A DNA stretch of 64,000 bases, from positions 372,001-436,000 of the forward strand of contig NZ_BNAU01000006.1 of the NCBI RefSeq assembly GCF_014653945.1. Reading direction: 5' to 3'. Below are positions 34,420 through 43,024 of the stretch, piece by piece (position 1 is the stretch's first letter; each line of letters starts with the position of its first letter). The notes below the pieces were generated by a model. It was given only the letters and a program-made list of their open reading frames with translations. It did no database searches and was not told the DNA's origin. Position numbers and translations under genes: made by a program. This stretch comes from Amycolatopsis deserti (GTDB lineage: Bacteria > Actinomycetota > Actinomycetes > Mycobacteriales > Pseudonocardiaceae).

Positions 34420-36131
34420 TCCTGGCGACCGGCGCCGAGGCCCGGCGCTGGGCGCGGGACCTGCTGCGCACCAACCGCCGCGAGTTCGGCCTCGTGATCG
34501 GGCTGTTCGGCCTGGCCGCGATCGCCGGGCTGGCCGGCCCGCAGATCCTCGGCCACCTGGTGGACCTCGCCGCGGCCGGCGACGGCCGGCTCGATCTGCT
34601 CGCGCTGGCGTTCGTGGTGATCCTGGTGGTGCAGGCGGTGCTCAAGCGGCTGGCGCGCTTCCGCGCCGGGATGCTCGGCGAGCGCGTGCTGGCCGAGACC
34701 CGGGAGGGCTTCGTCGAGCGCGCGCTGCGGCTGCCGCTGGGCACGGTCGAGGCGGCCGGCACCGGCGACCTGATCAGCCGGGCGACCACGGACGCCGAGC
34801 GGATCGACTTCTCGGTCCGCAACGCGGTCCCGGAGATCTCGATCGCGCTGATCACGATCGTGCTGACGGTGACGGGGATGATCATCACCTCGCCGCTGCT
34901 GTCGCTCGGGCTGCTGGTCGCGGTGCCGATCCTGGTGTTCACCATGCGCTGGTACGTCCGGCGCGCGCCGCGGATCGTGGAGGAGATGCTCGACCAGTGG
35001 TCGGAGGTGCAGTCGAGCCTGCACGAGACCACGGAGGGCGCGCGGACCGCGGAGGCGCTCGGGCTGACCGGGCGGCGGATCGCGCTCGGGCACCGCACGC
35101 TCGGCGCGGCGATCCGCGGGGAGCAGCGGCTGCGCGGGGTGACGGTCGGCTGGATCCCGTGGCTGCAGATCGCGCAGGTCACGCCGGTGGCGGCGATGCT
35201 GCTGCTCGGCGGCTGGGCCTACGGCGAGGGGCTGGCCGGACTGGGCACGATCACCACGATGGTGGTCTACGTCCAGGCGCTGGCCGGGCCGCTCGAGGAG
35301 GCGATGTGGTGGGTCGAGGACCTGCAGGTCTCCGGCACCGCGCTGCGCCGGGTTCTGGGAGTGCGGGGCGAGGCGGAGCGGATCGGCGGGCCGGAGCCGA
35401 AGGGCCAGGAGATCGTGGTGCGCGACGTGCACTACGGCTACTCGGCCGGCCGCGAGGTGCTGCACGGCATCGACCTGCGGATCCCGCCGGGCCAGCGGCT
35501 GGCGATCGTCGGCCCGTCCGGCGCGGGCAAGTCGACGCTGGGCAGGTTGCTGGCCGGGGTCGCCGCACCCGGTGCGGGTTCGGTGACGATCGGTGGTGCC
35601 GAGGTGTCCGAGCTGGCCGAGGACGTGCTGCGCGGTGAGGTGCTGTTGTTGACCCAGGAGCACCACGTGTTCGCCGGGACGCTGCGGGAGAACCTGACGC
35701 TGCCGGCGGGTTCCTGGGCGGACGAGGAGCTGGTTCGGGCGCTGACCGCGGTCGGCCTGCGGGATTGGTTCGACGGGCTGCCGGACGGCCTGGCGACGAA
35801 GCTGGGTTCGGGCGCACTGGCCGTGCCGGCGGCGATCGCGCAGCAGCTCGCGCTGGCGCGGGTGGTGCTGGCGGACCCGCACACGGTGGTGCTCGACGAG
35901 GCGACCTCGCTGCTGGACACCTCGTCGGCGCGCCACCTGGAGCGGTCGCTGAGCGGGGTGCTGGAAGGGCGGACCGTGATCGCGATCGCGCACCGCCTCC
36001 ACACGGCGGCGGCCGCCGACCGGGTGGCGGTGCTGGAGGCCGGGCGGATCACCGAGCTGGGCACGCACGCCGAACTCCTCGCCGCGGACGGCCCCTACTC
36101 CCGGCTGGTCACGGCCGCCCACGTGGGCTGA
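34404..36131 (+). CDS. ABC exporter half-transporter B (degenerate signature motif)
   Basis: A 575-residue half-exporter, partner of the preceding gene. The membrane domain spans about residues 30-310. The ATPase domain has a perfect Walker A (GPSGAGKST, about 370), Q-loop (LLLTQEHHVF), Walker B (VVLDEATSLLD, about 496) and H-loop (IAIAHRL), but the LSGGQ signature is lost: the place reads ALAVPAAIAQQLALARV. Together with A, only one composite ATP site (Walker A of B, signature of A) can be active. The overlap with A implies coupled synthesis. Substrate unknown; lipid or drug export is usual for the family. Confidence 0.9.
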   Translation: MRFKLVLATGAEARRWARDLLRTNRREFGLVIGLFGLAAIAGLAGPQILGHLVDLAAAGDGRLDLLALAFVVILVVQAVLKRLARFRAGMLGERVLAETREGFVERALRLPLGTVEAAGTGDLISRATTDAERIDFSVRNAVPEISIALITIVLTVTGMIITSPLLSLGLLVAVPILVFTMRWYVRRAPRIVEEMLDQWSEVQSSLHETTEGARTAEALGLTGRRIALGHRTLGAAIRGEQRLRGVTVGWIPWLQIAQVTPVAAMLLLGGWAYGEGLAGLGTITTMVVYVQALAGPLEEAMWWVEDLQVSGTALRRVLGVRGEAERIGGPEPKGQEIVVRDVHYGYSAGREVLHGIDLRIPPGQRLAIVGPSGAGKSTLGRLLAGVAAPGAGSVTIGGAEVSELAEDVLRGEVLLLTQEHHVFAGTLRENLTLPAGSWADEELVRALTAVGLRDWFDGLPDGLATKLGSGALAVPAAIAQQLALARVVLADPHTVVLDEATSLLDTSSARHLERSLSGVLEGRTVIAIAHRLHTAAAADRVAVLEAGRITELGTHAELLAADGPYSRLVTAAHVG

Positions 36132-36255
36132 GGGTTCCCCTGGGCTGCGGGTTGTGGCGCTGAGCGGCCGCACTCCCGAGGGCGCACGCTACTCGTGGAC
36201 GGCCGCGGGCTGGGTTCCTCCGGCGGCCGGGCGCCGCCGGAGGAATCCGCCAGGA

Positions 36256-36927
36256 TCAGGCCTTGACCAGGCTGTCGACCACGCTGAGGAACATCCCCAG
36301 CCCGTCGTCGCTCGGGCCGGTCAGTGCGTCGATCGCGTGCTCGGGGTGCGGCATCAGGCCGACCACGCGGCCGTTGGCGCTGCAGATGCCCGCGATGTCG
36401 TCGCGCGAGCCGTTCGGGTTCTCGCCCACGTAGCGGAACACCACGCGGCCCTCGCCCTCCAGCTCGTCCAAAGTGGACTGGTCGGCGACGTAACCGCCCT
36501 CGCCGGACTTGAGCGGCACCAGCACCTCGGCGCCGGCCTCGTACCGGGTCGTCCACGCCGTCGTGTTGTTCTCCACGCGCAGCCACTGGTCGCGGCACAC
36601 GAAGTGCAGCTTCTTGTTCCGCACCAGCGCGCCCGGCAGCAGCCCGGCCTCGCACAGGATCTGGAAGCCGTTGCAGATGCCGAGCACCGGCATGCCGCCC
36701 TTGGCCGCGTCGATGACCGACGTCATGACCGGGGCGAAGCGCGCGATCGCACCGCAGCGCAGGTAGTCGCCGTAGGAGAAGCCGCCGGGGACGATCACCG
36801 CGTCGACGCCGCGCAGGTCCTCGTCGCCGTGCCACAGGTTCACGGCCTCCGCGTCGGCGTATCGGGCGGCGCGGACCGCGTCCACGTCGTCCAGCGAGCC
36901 GGGGAAGGTGATGACACCGATCTTCAC
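36256..36927 (-). CDS. purQ: Phosphoribosylformylglycinamidine synthase subunit PurQ
   Basis: Glutaminase subunit of FGAM synthase, 223 residues. Class I amidotransferase features: [20 protein letters not shown], the nucleophile elbow [10 protein letters not shown], and the His-Glu pair in [11 protein letters not shown]. The GTG start overlaps the purS stop by 4 bp (GTGA), so synthesis is coupled. The 124 bp between its stop and the ABC gene hold nothing recognisable. Confidence 0.95.
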   Translation of the reverse strand: MKIGVITFPGSLDDVDAVRAARYADAEAVNLWHGDEDLRGVDAVIVPGGFSYGDYLRCGAIARFAPVMTSVIDAAKGGMPVLGICNGFQILCEAGLLPGALVRNKKLHFVCRDQWLRVENNTTAWTTRYEAGAEVLVPLKSGEGGYVADQSTLDELEGEGRVVFRYVGENPNGSRDDIAGICSANGRVVGLMPHPEHAIDALTGPSDDGLGMFLSVVDSLVKA

Positions 36928-37160
36928 GGGAGCCTCCGCACGGTCCACTCCTCGATCACCGGGTTGGCGAGGAAGCCCTCGGCGATCTTGGCGAGCGTCT
37001 CGTCGTCGACCGAGTCGTCGACCTCCAGCTCGAAGTGCTTGCCCTGGCGCACCGAGGTGACCCCGGTGAAGCCCAGCCGCGGCAGCGCCCCGGCGACGGC
37101 TTGACCTTGCGGGTCGAGGATCTCGGGCTTGGGCATGACGTCAACCACCACACGGGCCAC
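36924..37160 (-). CDS. purS: Phosphoribosylformylglycinamidine synthase subunit PurS
   Basis: A 78-residue bridging subunit linking PurQ and PurL. Typical sequence: [61 protein letters not shown] start. First gene of the purS-purQ operon; the 109 bp upstream, shared with the divergent DUF1877 gene, must hold both promoters. Confidence 0.93.
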   Translation of the reverse strand: MARVVVDVMPKPEILDPQGQAVAGALPRLGFTGVTSVRQGKHFELEVDDSVDDETLAKIAEGFLANPVIEEWTVRRLP

Positions 37161-37257
37161 GGCGGGTCGCTCCAGTAATCGCAGGTCGGCGGTACTCCCC
37201 GAGTGTAACGGCGTCCTGGGCCCCCGCCGCCCAGGGTGGCGGCGGGTGTGACCTGGC

Positions 37258-37263
37258 TACCTT
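37258..37263 (+). promoter_or_regulatory. -10 element of the DUF1877 gene
   Basis: TACCTT, then 6 nt, then the ATG at 37270: leaderless. Confidence 0.6.
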
Positions 37264-37269
37264 CTGCGC

Positions 37270-37743
37270 ATGGGAATGACCCTGGACTACATCGAGCTGA
37301 CCCCGCGGCAGCTCGCCGACGTCATGGTCGACGGCGAGAAGGCCGAAGAGCTCTACGACGAGATCACCGAGGACGAGACCATCCTGACCGGGTTCGTGGA
37401 GAAGGCCTGGGACGGCCTCCAGTACCTGCTCGACCGCGCGGGGGTCGGTGTCGACCTGCGCATGGACGGCGATCCCATCGACCACGACGGCGAGGAGTTC
37501 ACGGGCTTCCCGCCGGAGCTGGTCAAGAGCATCGCCGAGTCGCTGAACGCCGTGCCGTTCGAGCGGCTCGCCGCGCACTACGACCCCGCCGACATGATGG
37601 CCCGCGACGTGTACCCCCGGATCTGGGACAGTCACGCGGAGGACGAGCTGGAGTACCTCCGCGTGAACTACGCCACCCTGCGCACCTTCTTCGACACCAT
37701 CGCCCGCAACGGCAACGCCGCCCTCGCTTGTTTCTCGTTCTAG
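37270..37743 (+). CDS. DUF1877 (YfbM-like) protein
   Basis: A 157-residue soluble protein with the DUF1877 pattern: MTLDYIELTPRQLADVM, VEKAWDGLQYLLDRAGVGVDL, GFPPELVKSIAESLNAVPFERLAAHYDPADMM, YLRVNYATLRTFFDTIARNGNAALACFSF. Function unknown; members occur widely as single genes. Its stop shares CTAG with the convergent MFS gene. Confidence 0.83.
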   Translation: MGMTLDYIELTPRQLADVMVDGEKAEELYDEITEDETILTGFVEKAWDGLQYLLDRAGVGVDLRMDGDPIDHDGEEFTGFPPELVKSIAESLNAVPFERLAAHYDPADMMARDVYPRIWDSHAEDELEYLRVNYATLRTFFDTIARNGNAALACFSF

Positions 37744-39077
37744 TGCGTGACCGGCGTCGGTGACTGCGCGGCCGCCGCGCGGCGGTGCAGCACCCGGCGC
37801 AGTCCGTACGTCCCGGCCAGGCCGAGCACGGACACCGCGATCAGGAAGTACAGCCCGGTCGCGGCCGAGCCGGTGGCGTCCACGATCGCCGCGATGCCCA
37901 TCGGGCCGAAACCGCCGCCGAGGTTGCCGATGCCGTTGATCGCGGCGATCCCGGCGGCCGCGGTCGCCCCGGCGAGGAACTTCGGCACCAGGCCCCACAT
38001 CACCGGCTGGGCCGCGTAACCGCCGATCGAGGCGACGCAGAGGCCGATCATCTGCAGCCACGGCGCGCTGGCGGTCGCCGCCACGAGGAACCCGGCGATC
38101 GAGAAGCCGAGCATCAGCGCGAGCCAGCCGAAGGGCGCTTCACGCCGGTTCGCCAGCCGCGGCACCACGAGGAGTCCGATCGCGACGCACACGTACGGGA
38201 TGGCCGACACCGCCCCGACGCCGAAGCCGGACAGGCCGCCGAAGCCCTTCACGATGGTCGGCAGCCAGAACGCCAGGCCGTAGGTCGCCAGTGGGAAGCA
38301 CAGAAAGAACAACGCCATCGCCAGCACGCGCGAATCCTTGAGCACGGCCCACGGGCTGTGCGGCTGGGCGCCGGCGGCCTCGGCCTCGCGGCGCAGCTCG
38401 CCGGTCAGCCAGGTGCGCTCGTCGTCGCTCAGCCACTTGGCGGTTTCGGGCGACTTCGGCAGGACCCACAGCACGATCGGCGTCAGCAGAACGGCCGGCA
38501 CGCCGGTCGCGACGAAGATCCACTGCCAGCCCTCCAGGCCGAGGACGCCGTGCAGGTCGTTGAGCGCGCCCATCGCCGGGTTGCCGATGATGAACGACAC
38601 CGGCCCGGCCAGCATGAACAGCCCGATGGCCTTGCTGCGGTGGCTCTCCGGGAACCAGCGGGTCAGGTAGTAGATGACGCCGGGGAAGAACCCGGCCTCG
38701 GCCGCGCCGAGCGCGAACCGCGCCAGGTAGAACTGCCAGGTGGTGGACACCAGCGCGGTCGCGACGGTGACCAGGCCCCAGGTGAGCATGATCCGCGCGA
38801 TCCAGCGGTTCGCGCCGTAGCGGTGCAGGGCGAGGTTGCTCGGCACCTCCAGCAGCGCGTAGGCGACGAAGAAGAACACCTGGCCGAGCGTGTAGACGGT
38901 CGCCGACAGGCCCAGTTCGGACTGCAGGGTCAGCTTCGCGAACCCGACGTTGGACCGGTCGATGTAGGCGATCACGTACAGCAGCCCGAGGAAGGGCAGC
39001 AGGCGCAGGGTGATCTTGCGCAGGGTGATCCTGGGCACGGCATTGCTGTCCGGGGTGGTGGGCGTGGCTGGGGACAC
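37740..39077 (-). CDS. MFS transporter, anion:cation symporter family
   Basis: A 445-residue, 12-helix carrier. Family features: YVIAYIDRSNVGFAKLTLQSELGL in helix 1, LEVPSNLALHRYGANRWIARIM, and GAAEAGFFPGVIYYLTRWFPESHRSKAIGLF, the ACS-family helix 4-5 signature. It imports organic acids such as tartrate, galactarate or glucarate-like compounds; the substrate here is unknown. A promoter and an operator for the nearby IclR regulator lie upstream, and the catabolic genes are divergent. Confidence 0.87.
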   Translation of the reverse strand: MSPATPTTPDSNAVPRITLRKITLRLLPFLGLLYVIAYIDRSNVGFAKLTLQSELGLSATVYTLGQVFFFVAYALLEVPSNLALHRYGANRWIARIMLTWGLVTVATALVSTTWQFYLARFALGAAEAGFFPGVIYYLTRWFPESHRSKAIGLFMLAGPVSFIIGNPAMGALNDLHGVLGLEGWQWIFVATGVPAVLLTPIVLWVLPKSPETAKWLSDDERTWLTGELRREAEAAGAQPHSPWAVLKDSRVLAMALFFLCFPLATYGLAFWLPTIVKGFGGLSGFGVGAVSAIPYVCVAIGLLVVPRLANRREAPFGWLALMLGFSIAGFLVAATASAPWLQMIGLCVASIGGYAAQPVMWGLVPKFLAGATAAAGIAAINGIGNLGGGFGPMGIAAIVDATGSAATGLYFLIAVSVLGLAGTYGLRRVLHRRAAAAQSPTPVTH

Positions 39078-39098
39078 GGTGACTCCGTTGTCTGCTCG

Positions 39099-39112
39099 TC
39101 CGATATCTCGGA
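39099..39112. promoter_or_regulatory. IclR operator 1 (MFS side)
   Basis: TCCGATATCTCGGA, a palindrome with 5-bp arms, lies between the MFS -10 box and its start codon. It matches two other copies at 39215-39228 and 42515-42528. Confidence 0.7.
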
Positions 39113-39130
39113 TGACGTTCGGCTCGTCGA

Positions 39131-39159
39131 ACCTAAAGTCGGTCTCCGGGTGATGTCAA
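39131..39159 (-). promoter_or_regulatory. Promoter of the MFS gene
   Basis: On the minus strand: -35 TTGACA (39154-39159), 17-bp spacer, -10 TTAGGT (39131-39136), 54 nt upstream of the start. Confidence 0.65.
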
Positions 39160-39164
39160 CCGTC

Positions 39165-39193
39165 TTGACCGCAGGCCGGGCGGAGCCTAACGT
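39165..39193 (+). promoter_or_regulatory. Promoter of the U32-like/ALDH operon
   Basis: -35 TTGACC (39165-39170), 17-bp spacer, -10 TAACGT (39188-39193), 50 nt before the GTG at 39244. Confidence 0.7.
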
Positions 39194-39214
39194 CGTCTGG
39201 GATTACGTAACGCA

Positions 39215-39228
39215 TCCGAAATTTCGAA
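39215..39228. promoter_or_regulatory. IclR operator 2 (catabolic operon side)
   Basis: TCCGAAATTTCGAA contains the perfect 10-bp palindrome CGAAATTTCG and lies just downstream of the operon's likely transcription start, mirroring operator 1. Confidence 0.7.
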
Positions 39229-39243
39229 CAACGGTGGTGAACC

Positions 39244-40197
39244 GTGGACAGAACCCGCGACTTCCTGCGCACCCTGGGCCTGCCGTCCGGCGACCCGGGT
39301 GAGCTGCCGACGAGCACCAAGCGCTTCCCGGACGGGGCCCAGTACCGGGTCGAGATCCCGAGCGTCGAGGGCCCCGAGGCGCTGGAGGCCGTCTACGCCG
39401 AGGCCGACGCGCGTGGCGTCGTGGTGCACCGCGTGTCGCAGGGCAGCGGCGGCATGCTGCTCACGCAGGCCGAGCTGGCCGCGATGGCCGGGTTCGCGCG
39501 GGCCCGCGAGGTGGAGGTGAGCCTGTTCGCGCGCCCGGTGGCGGCGTGGGACACCGGCGCGGCGCACCTCGCGTCCGGCGGCGGACCGTTCGGCCCGCAG
39601 GCGCGCGGCACCGAGCAGCTGGTCCACGTGCTGGAGGACATCCGCCGCTCCGCCGAGGCCGGGATCCGCAGCGTGCTGGTCACCGACCTGGGCGTGCTCA
39701 CGGTGGCCGACCGGATGCGCGCGGCGGGCGAGCTGCCGGTCGACATGCGGTTCAAGGTCAGCGTGCAGATGGGCCTGGCGAACCCGGCGTCGATCCGGCT
39801 CGCCGAACAGGCCGGGGCCACCACGTACAACGTGCCGACCGATCTGAGCCTGGCCCAGCTCGCCGCGATCCGGGCCGCCGTCGACCTGCCGCTGGACGTC
39901 TACATCGAGGCGCCGGACGACCTCGGCGGGTTCGTCCGGCACTTCGAGATCGCCGAGATCGTGCGGGTCGCCGCCCCGGTCTACCTCAAGTTCGGGCTGC
40001 GCAACGCGCCGAACATCTACCCCAGCGGCACCCACCTGACGCCGACCGCGGTAGCGCTGGTGCGCGAGCGGGTCCGTCGTGCGGAGATCGGCCTGGAACT
40101 GCTGCACCGGCACGCGCCGGACGCCGTCGGTTCGGCCCTGCCCGCCGCCGACCTGGCCGTGCCCGGCCCGCTGACCATCGAGGAGCTGACCCGATGA
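39244..40197 (+). CDS. U32-peptidase-like TIM-barrel protein of a catabolic operon
   Basis: A 317-residue protein with no signal peptide. Sequence such as PTSTKRFPDGAQYRVEIPSVEG, HRVSQGSGGMLLTQAELAAM and VYLKFGLRNAPNIYPSGTHL resembles proteins annotated as U32 family peptidase in organic-acid operons; I am moderately sure of the family and doubt that it is a protease. Its place, cotranscribed with a semialdehyde dehydrogenase (ATGA overlap) and opposite an organic-acid carrier, suggests an enzyme (lyase or isomerase) acting on the imported substrate. Confidence 0.6.
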   Translation: MDRTRDFLRTLGLPSGDPGELPTSTKRFPDGAQYRVEIPSVEGPEALEAVYAEADARGVVVHRVSQGSGGMLLTQAELAAMAGFARAREVEVSLFARPVAAWDTGAAHLASGGGPFGPQARGTEQLVHVLEDIRRSAEAGIRSVLVTDLGVLTVADRMRAAGELPVDMRFKVSVQMGLANPASIRLAEQAGATTYNVPTDLSLAQLAAIRAAVDLPLDVYIEAPDDLGGFVRHFEIAEIVRVAAPVYLKFGLRNAPNIYPSGTHLTPTAVALVRERVRRAEIGLELLHRHAPDAVGSALPAADLAVPGPLTIEELTR

Positions 40198-41516
40198 CCT
40201 TGGACGACACGCTCGACGCCGCCGTCCGCGCGGCCCGGTCCTGGGCCCGCGCCGACCGCGCGGCGGCGCTGGAGAAGATCGCGGACGAGATCGACGCCGC
40301 CGCCGACGAGCTGGTGCCGATCGCGCACGCGGAGACCCGCATCGCCGAGGCCCGGCTGCGGGGCGAGGTCACCCGCACCACCTTCCAGCTCCGGTTCCTC
40401 GCCAAGGAGGTCCGGCCGCGCGCGGTGGTCGACGAGGCGGACCCGCAGTGGCCGCCCGCGCCCCGGCCGAAGCTGGTGCTGGCCCGCCGTCCGATCGGCC
40501 CGGTGCTGGTGTTCGCGGCCTCCAACTTCCCGTTCGCCTTCTCGGTCGCGGGCGGGGACACCGCGTCGGCTCTCGCGGCCGGCTGTCCGGTCGTGCTCAA
40601 GGCGCACCCCGGGCACCCGCGGCTGTCCGCCGCCACCGGCGAGATCGTGCGGTCCGCGCTGCCGGAGGGTGTGTTCGCGCTGATCCAGAGCGAGGAGGAC
40701 GGCCGGGCCGCGCTGACCGACCCGCGCATCCGGGCGGCGGCCTTCACCGGTTCGCCCACGGCCGGACGAGCCCTCTACGACCTGGCGGTCTCGCGGCCCG
40801 AGCCGATCCCGTTCTACGGCGAGCTGGGCAGCGTGAACCCGGTGTTCGTGACGGAGGCGGCCGCGCGGGCACGGGGCGCCGAGATCGCGGCCGGGTACGT
40901 GGATTCGTTCACCATGGCCGCCGGTCAGCTGTGCACGAAGCCCGGCCTGTTCGTGGTCCCGGCCGGGTCCGGGCTCGGCGAGCTGGCCGCCGAACGGGTG
41001 CGCCAGGTGGCCGCCGCGCCGCTGCTGAACGACAAGATCGCCGGTGGGTACGCCGCCACCCTGGGCAGGCTCGCCGGGCACGAGGAAGTGCGCACGCTGG
41101 TCGACGGCGGCGAGGCGCCCACGCTGCTCGCGACGACCGCGGCGGCCGTGCTGAAGTACGGCGAGGCGCTGCGGACCGAGTGCTTCGGCCCGGCTTCGCT
41201 GGTGGTGGAGTACTCGTCGGAATCCGAAATGCTGGACGTGGTCCGGACGCTCGACGGGCAGCTCACCGGAACGGTGCAGGCCGAGGACGGCGACCCGGTC
41301 GCGGCCGAGCTGGTCGAGGAGCTGGCGGACCACGTCGGGCGCGTGGTGTGGAACGGCTGGCCCACCGGGGTGGCGGTGACGCACGCGATGCACCACGGCG
41401 GCCCGTACCCGGCGACCACGTCGCCGCTGCACACGTCGGTCGGCGCGGCGGCGGTGGACCGGTTCCTGCGCCCGGTGGCGTTCCAGAACGTGCCGGAGGA
41501 GCTGCTGGCGCTCTAG
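40194..41516 (+). CDS. Aldehyde dehydrogenase, 2,5-dioxovalerate (alpha-ketoglutaric semialdehyde) type
   Basis: A 440-residue ALDH close to the NADP-dependent alpha-ketoglutaric semialdehyde dehydrogenases of sugar-acid pathways. It has PVLVFAASNFPFAFSVAGGDTASALAAGCPVVLKAHPGHP, AFTGSPTAGRALYDLA, the catalytic Glu in PFYGELGSVNPVFV and the catalytic Cys in AAGQLCTKPGL; it lacks the usual long N-terminal start. It would oxidise a semialdehyde to feed the citric acid cycle. Overlaps the preceding gene by 4 bp. Confidence 0.83.
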   Translation: MTLDDTLDAAVRAARSWARADRAAALEKIADEIDAAADELVPIAHAETRIAEARLRGEVTRTTFQLRFLAKEVRPRAVVDEADPQWPPAPRPKLVLARRPIGPVLVFAASNFPFAFSVAGGDTASALAAGCPVVLKAHPGHPRLSAATGEIVRSALPEGVFALIQSEEDGRAALTDPRIRAAAFTGSPTAGRALYDLAVSRPEPIPFYGELGSVNPVFVTEAAARARGAEIAAGYVDSFTMAAGQLCTKPGLFVVPAGSGLGELAAERVRQVAAAPLLNDKIAGGYAATLGRLAGHEEVRTLVDGGEAPTLLATTAAAVLKYGEALRTECFGPASLVVEYSSESEMLDVVRTLDGQLTGTVQAEDGDPVAAELVEELADHVGRVVWNGWPTGVAVTHAMHHGGPYPATTSPLHTSVGAAAVDRFLRPVAFQNVPEELLAL

Positions 41517-41535
41517 CCGGCGCTGACCTCGAGAA

Positions 41536-41564
41536 CGCCCCGCCGGGGACGTCCCGGCGGGGCG
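41536..41564 (+). terminator. Terminator after the ALDH gene
   Basis: Perfect 12-bp stem (41536-41547, 41553-41564), 5-nt loop. A near-identical hairpin occurs at 41653. Confidence 0.75.
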
Positions 41565-41652
41565 GACTGCTGTCTGTGTCAGGTGGCGTTTCGGGACGTG
41601 CCGTGGCTGCGGGGGTGATGGCCGTGGCGGCGGCGCTGGCCTTGAGGATGCC

Positions 41653-41673
41653 CCGCCGGGGACATCCCGGCGG
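41653..41673 (-). terminator. Terminator after the IclR gene
   Basis: CCGCCGGG-GACAT-CCCGGCGG, sharing loop and stem with the hairpin at 41536 and placed 46 bp beyond the iclR stop. The two copies look like a duplicated terminator between converging genes. Confidence 0.6.
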
Positions 41674-41718
41674 CCCAGGACCCGCTCCCTGCGCCCGGCG
41701 GCTTTCCCAAATGTCGCG

Positions 41719-42492
41719 CTACAGCTCCGGAGGGCGGCCGCCGAGGCGCTGGGACAGCTCGGCGGCTCCCTCGCGCACCAGCTTCTCCCAACGGCGCCAC
41801 GCCTGGTCGTCGTGGCGCGAGGTGGGGATCGAGATGCTCATCGCGGCCACCCACTCCCCCCGCGAGTCGACCACCGGCGCGGCCACGCAGCCGGCGTCCG
41901 GGTTGGACTCGCTGCGCTCGTGAGCCACGCCCGTCACCCGGACCGCGTCCAGCTGGGCGAGCAGCTCCGACCGGGACGTGATGCTGTGCTCGGTGAGCGC
42001 GGGCAGCCGGTGCCCCTTCAGGCGCCGGGCGACCTCCTCCCGCGACAGCCCGGCCAGCAGGACCTTCCCCACGGCCGTGCAGTTGGCCGGCAGCCGTCGG
42101 CCGACCGCGGAAATGAGCCGCACCGAGTGCGTGGAGTCTATTTTGGACACGTACACGACCTCGAGCCCGTCCAGCACCGCGACGTGCACGGTCTCGTCGC
42201 ACTGCGCCGCGACCCGCCGTGCCACCGCGTCCGCCTCGACGCCGAACTCCAGCCGCTGCTGGTAGCGCGCCCCCAGTTCGAGCAGCTTCGGCCCGAGCCG
42301 GTACATGGTCTCCTCGCCGGCCTGGCGGTCCAGGTACTTCCGCGCGACGAGGGTGGTCAGCAGCTCGTGCGTGGTGGAGCGGGGCAGGCCCAGGCGCTCG
42401 ACGATCTCGGTCGCCGACAGCTGGACCCGCTCGTCGAGGAACAGTTCCAGGATGTCCGCGGCCCGGAGCACGGCCGGTACGAGACGGGGCAT
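41719..42492 (-). CDS. IclR-family transcriptional regulator
   Basis: A 257-residue IclR protein: N-terminal helix-turn-helix (LSATEIVERLGLPRSTTHELLTTLV) and ligand domain with DGLEVVYVSKIDSTHSVRLISAVGRRLPANCTAVGKVLLAGL and a late GVAHERSESNPDAGCVAAPVVD, which holds the usual effector-site residues. Three matching palindromes, one just upstream of its own start and two in the MFS/catabolic control region, point to autoregulation and control of that locus. Confidence 0.88.
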   Translation of the reverse strand: MPRLVPAVLRAADILELFLDERVQLSATEIVERLGLPRSTTHELLTTLVARKYLDRQAGEETMYRLGPKLLELGARYQQRLEFGVEADAVARRVAAQCDETVHVAVLDGLEVVYVSKIDSTHSVRLISAVGRRLPANCTAVGKVLLAGLSREEVARRLKGHRLPALTEHSITSRSELLAQLDAVRVTGVAHERSESNPDAGCVAAPVVDSRGEWVAAMSISIPTSRHDDQAWRRWEKLVREGAAELSQRLGGRPPEL

Positions 42493-42514
42493 GCTCGCAC
42501 GATACCCCGCCCCG

Positions 42515-42528
42515 TCCGAAATACCGGA
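42515..42528. promoter_or_regulatory. IclR operator 3 (own gene)
   Basis: TCCGAAATACCGGA, 22 bp upstream of the iclR start; same pattern as the two operators at 39.1-39.2 kb. Confidence 0.65.
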
Positions 42529-42529
42529 C

Positions 42530-42961
42530 TCAGTTCACCACCTCGACCACGTCACCCGTGCGCAGCGTCTGGTAGAAGGCCAGCGCGTCGGCGTGCGACA
42601 GATGCACGCACCCGTGCGACTGCTGGCGCAGGCTGCCCTCGTGGAACGCCACCCCGGTGGTCGTGAAGAACACCGAGTACGGCATCGGGGCGTCGTAGGC
42701 CTTGCTGTAGTGGTCGCTGTCGCGGTACTGCACCCGGAACGAGCCCGTCGGCGTCTCGTACCCGGGTTTGCCCACGGTGACCGGAACCGGCCCGCGGGTC
42801 ACCCGACCGTTGTTCGTCAGCCAGGCCTGGTTGGTGTGCAGCCGCAGACAGGCCTTCGCCTTCGCGCTGCACGGGGTTTCCGCTGCTTGCGCGGCGGGAG
42901 CGGCGATCCCGATCGTGCCCAGGAGCGCCGCTCCGGCCGCGATACCGATGATCTTTCGCAT
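42530..42961 (-). CDS. Secreted L,D-transpeptidase
   Basis: A 143-residue exported YkuD enzyme: signal peptide (about 1-26, ending AAQAA), then a minimal catalytic domain with GRVTRGPVPVTVGKPGYETPTGSF and the active-site motif QQSHGCVHLSHADA. Two other cysteines near the N-terminus of the mature protein (TPCSAKAKACLR) probably pair. It would make 3-3 peptidoglycan links or attach proteins to the wall. It ends 37 bp upstream of iclR on the same strand and is apparently unrelated to it. Confidence 0.9.
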   Translation of the reverse strand: MRKIIGIAAGAALLGTIGIAAPAAQAAETPCSAKAKACLRLHTNQAWLTNNGRVTRGPVPVTVGKPGYETPTGSFRVQYRDSDHYSKAYDAPMPYSVFFTTTGVAFHEGSLRQQSHGCVHLSHADALAFYQTLRTGDVVEVVN

Positions 42962-43024
42962 ACGGATGGTTACCCGCTGGCGAAGAGTTCACGCGGTCCG
43001 GCGACAAATACCCGCGGTTTCCGC

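Noticed and set aside
37740..42492. Natural-product biosynthetic cluster
   Set aside because: The genes are a carrier, a dehydrogenase, a U32-like protein and a regulator; no synthase or tailoring set is present.
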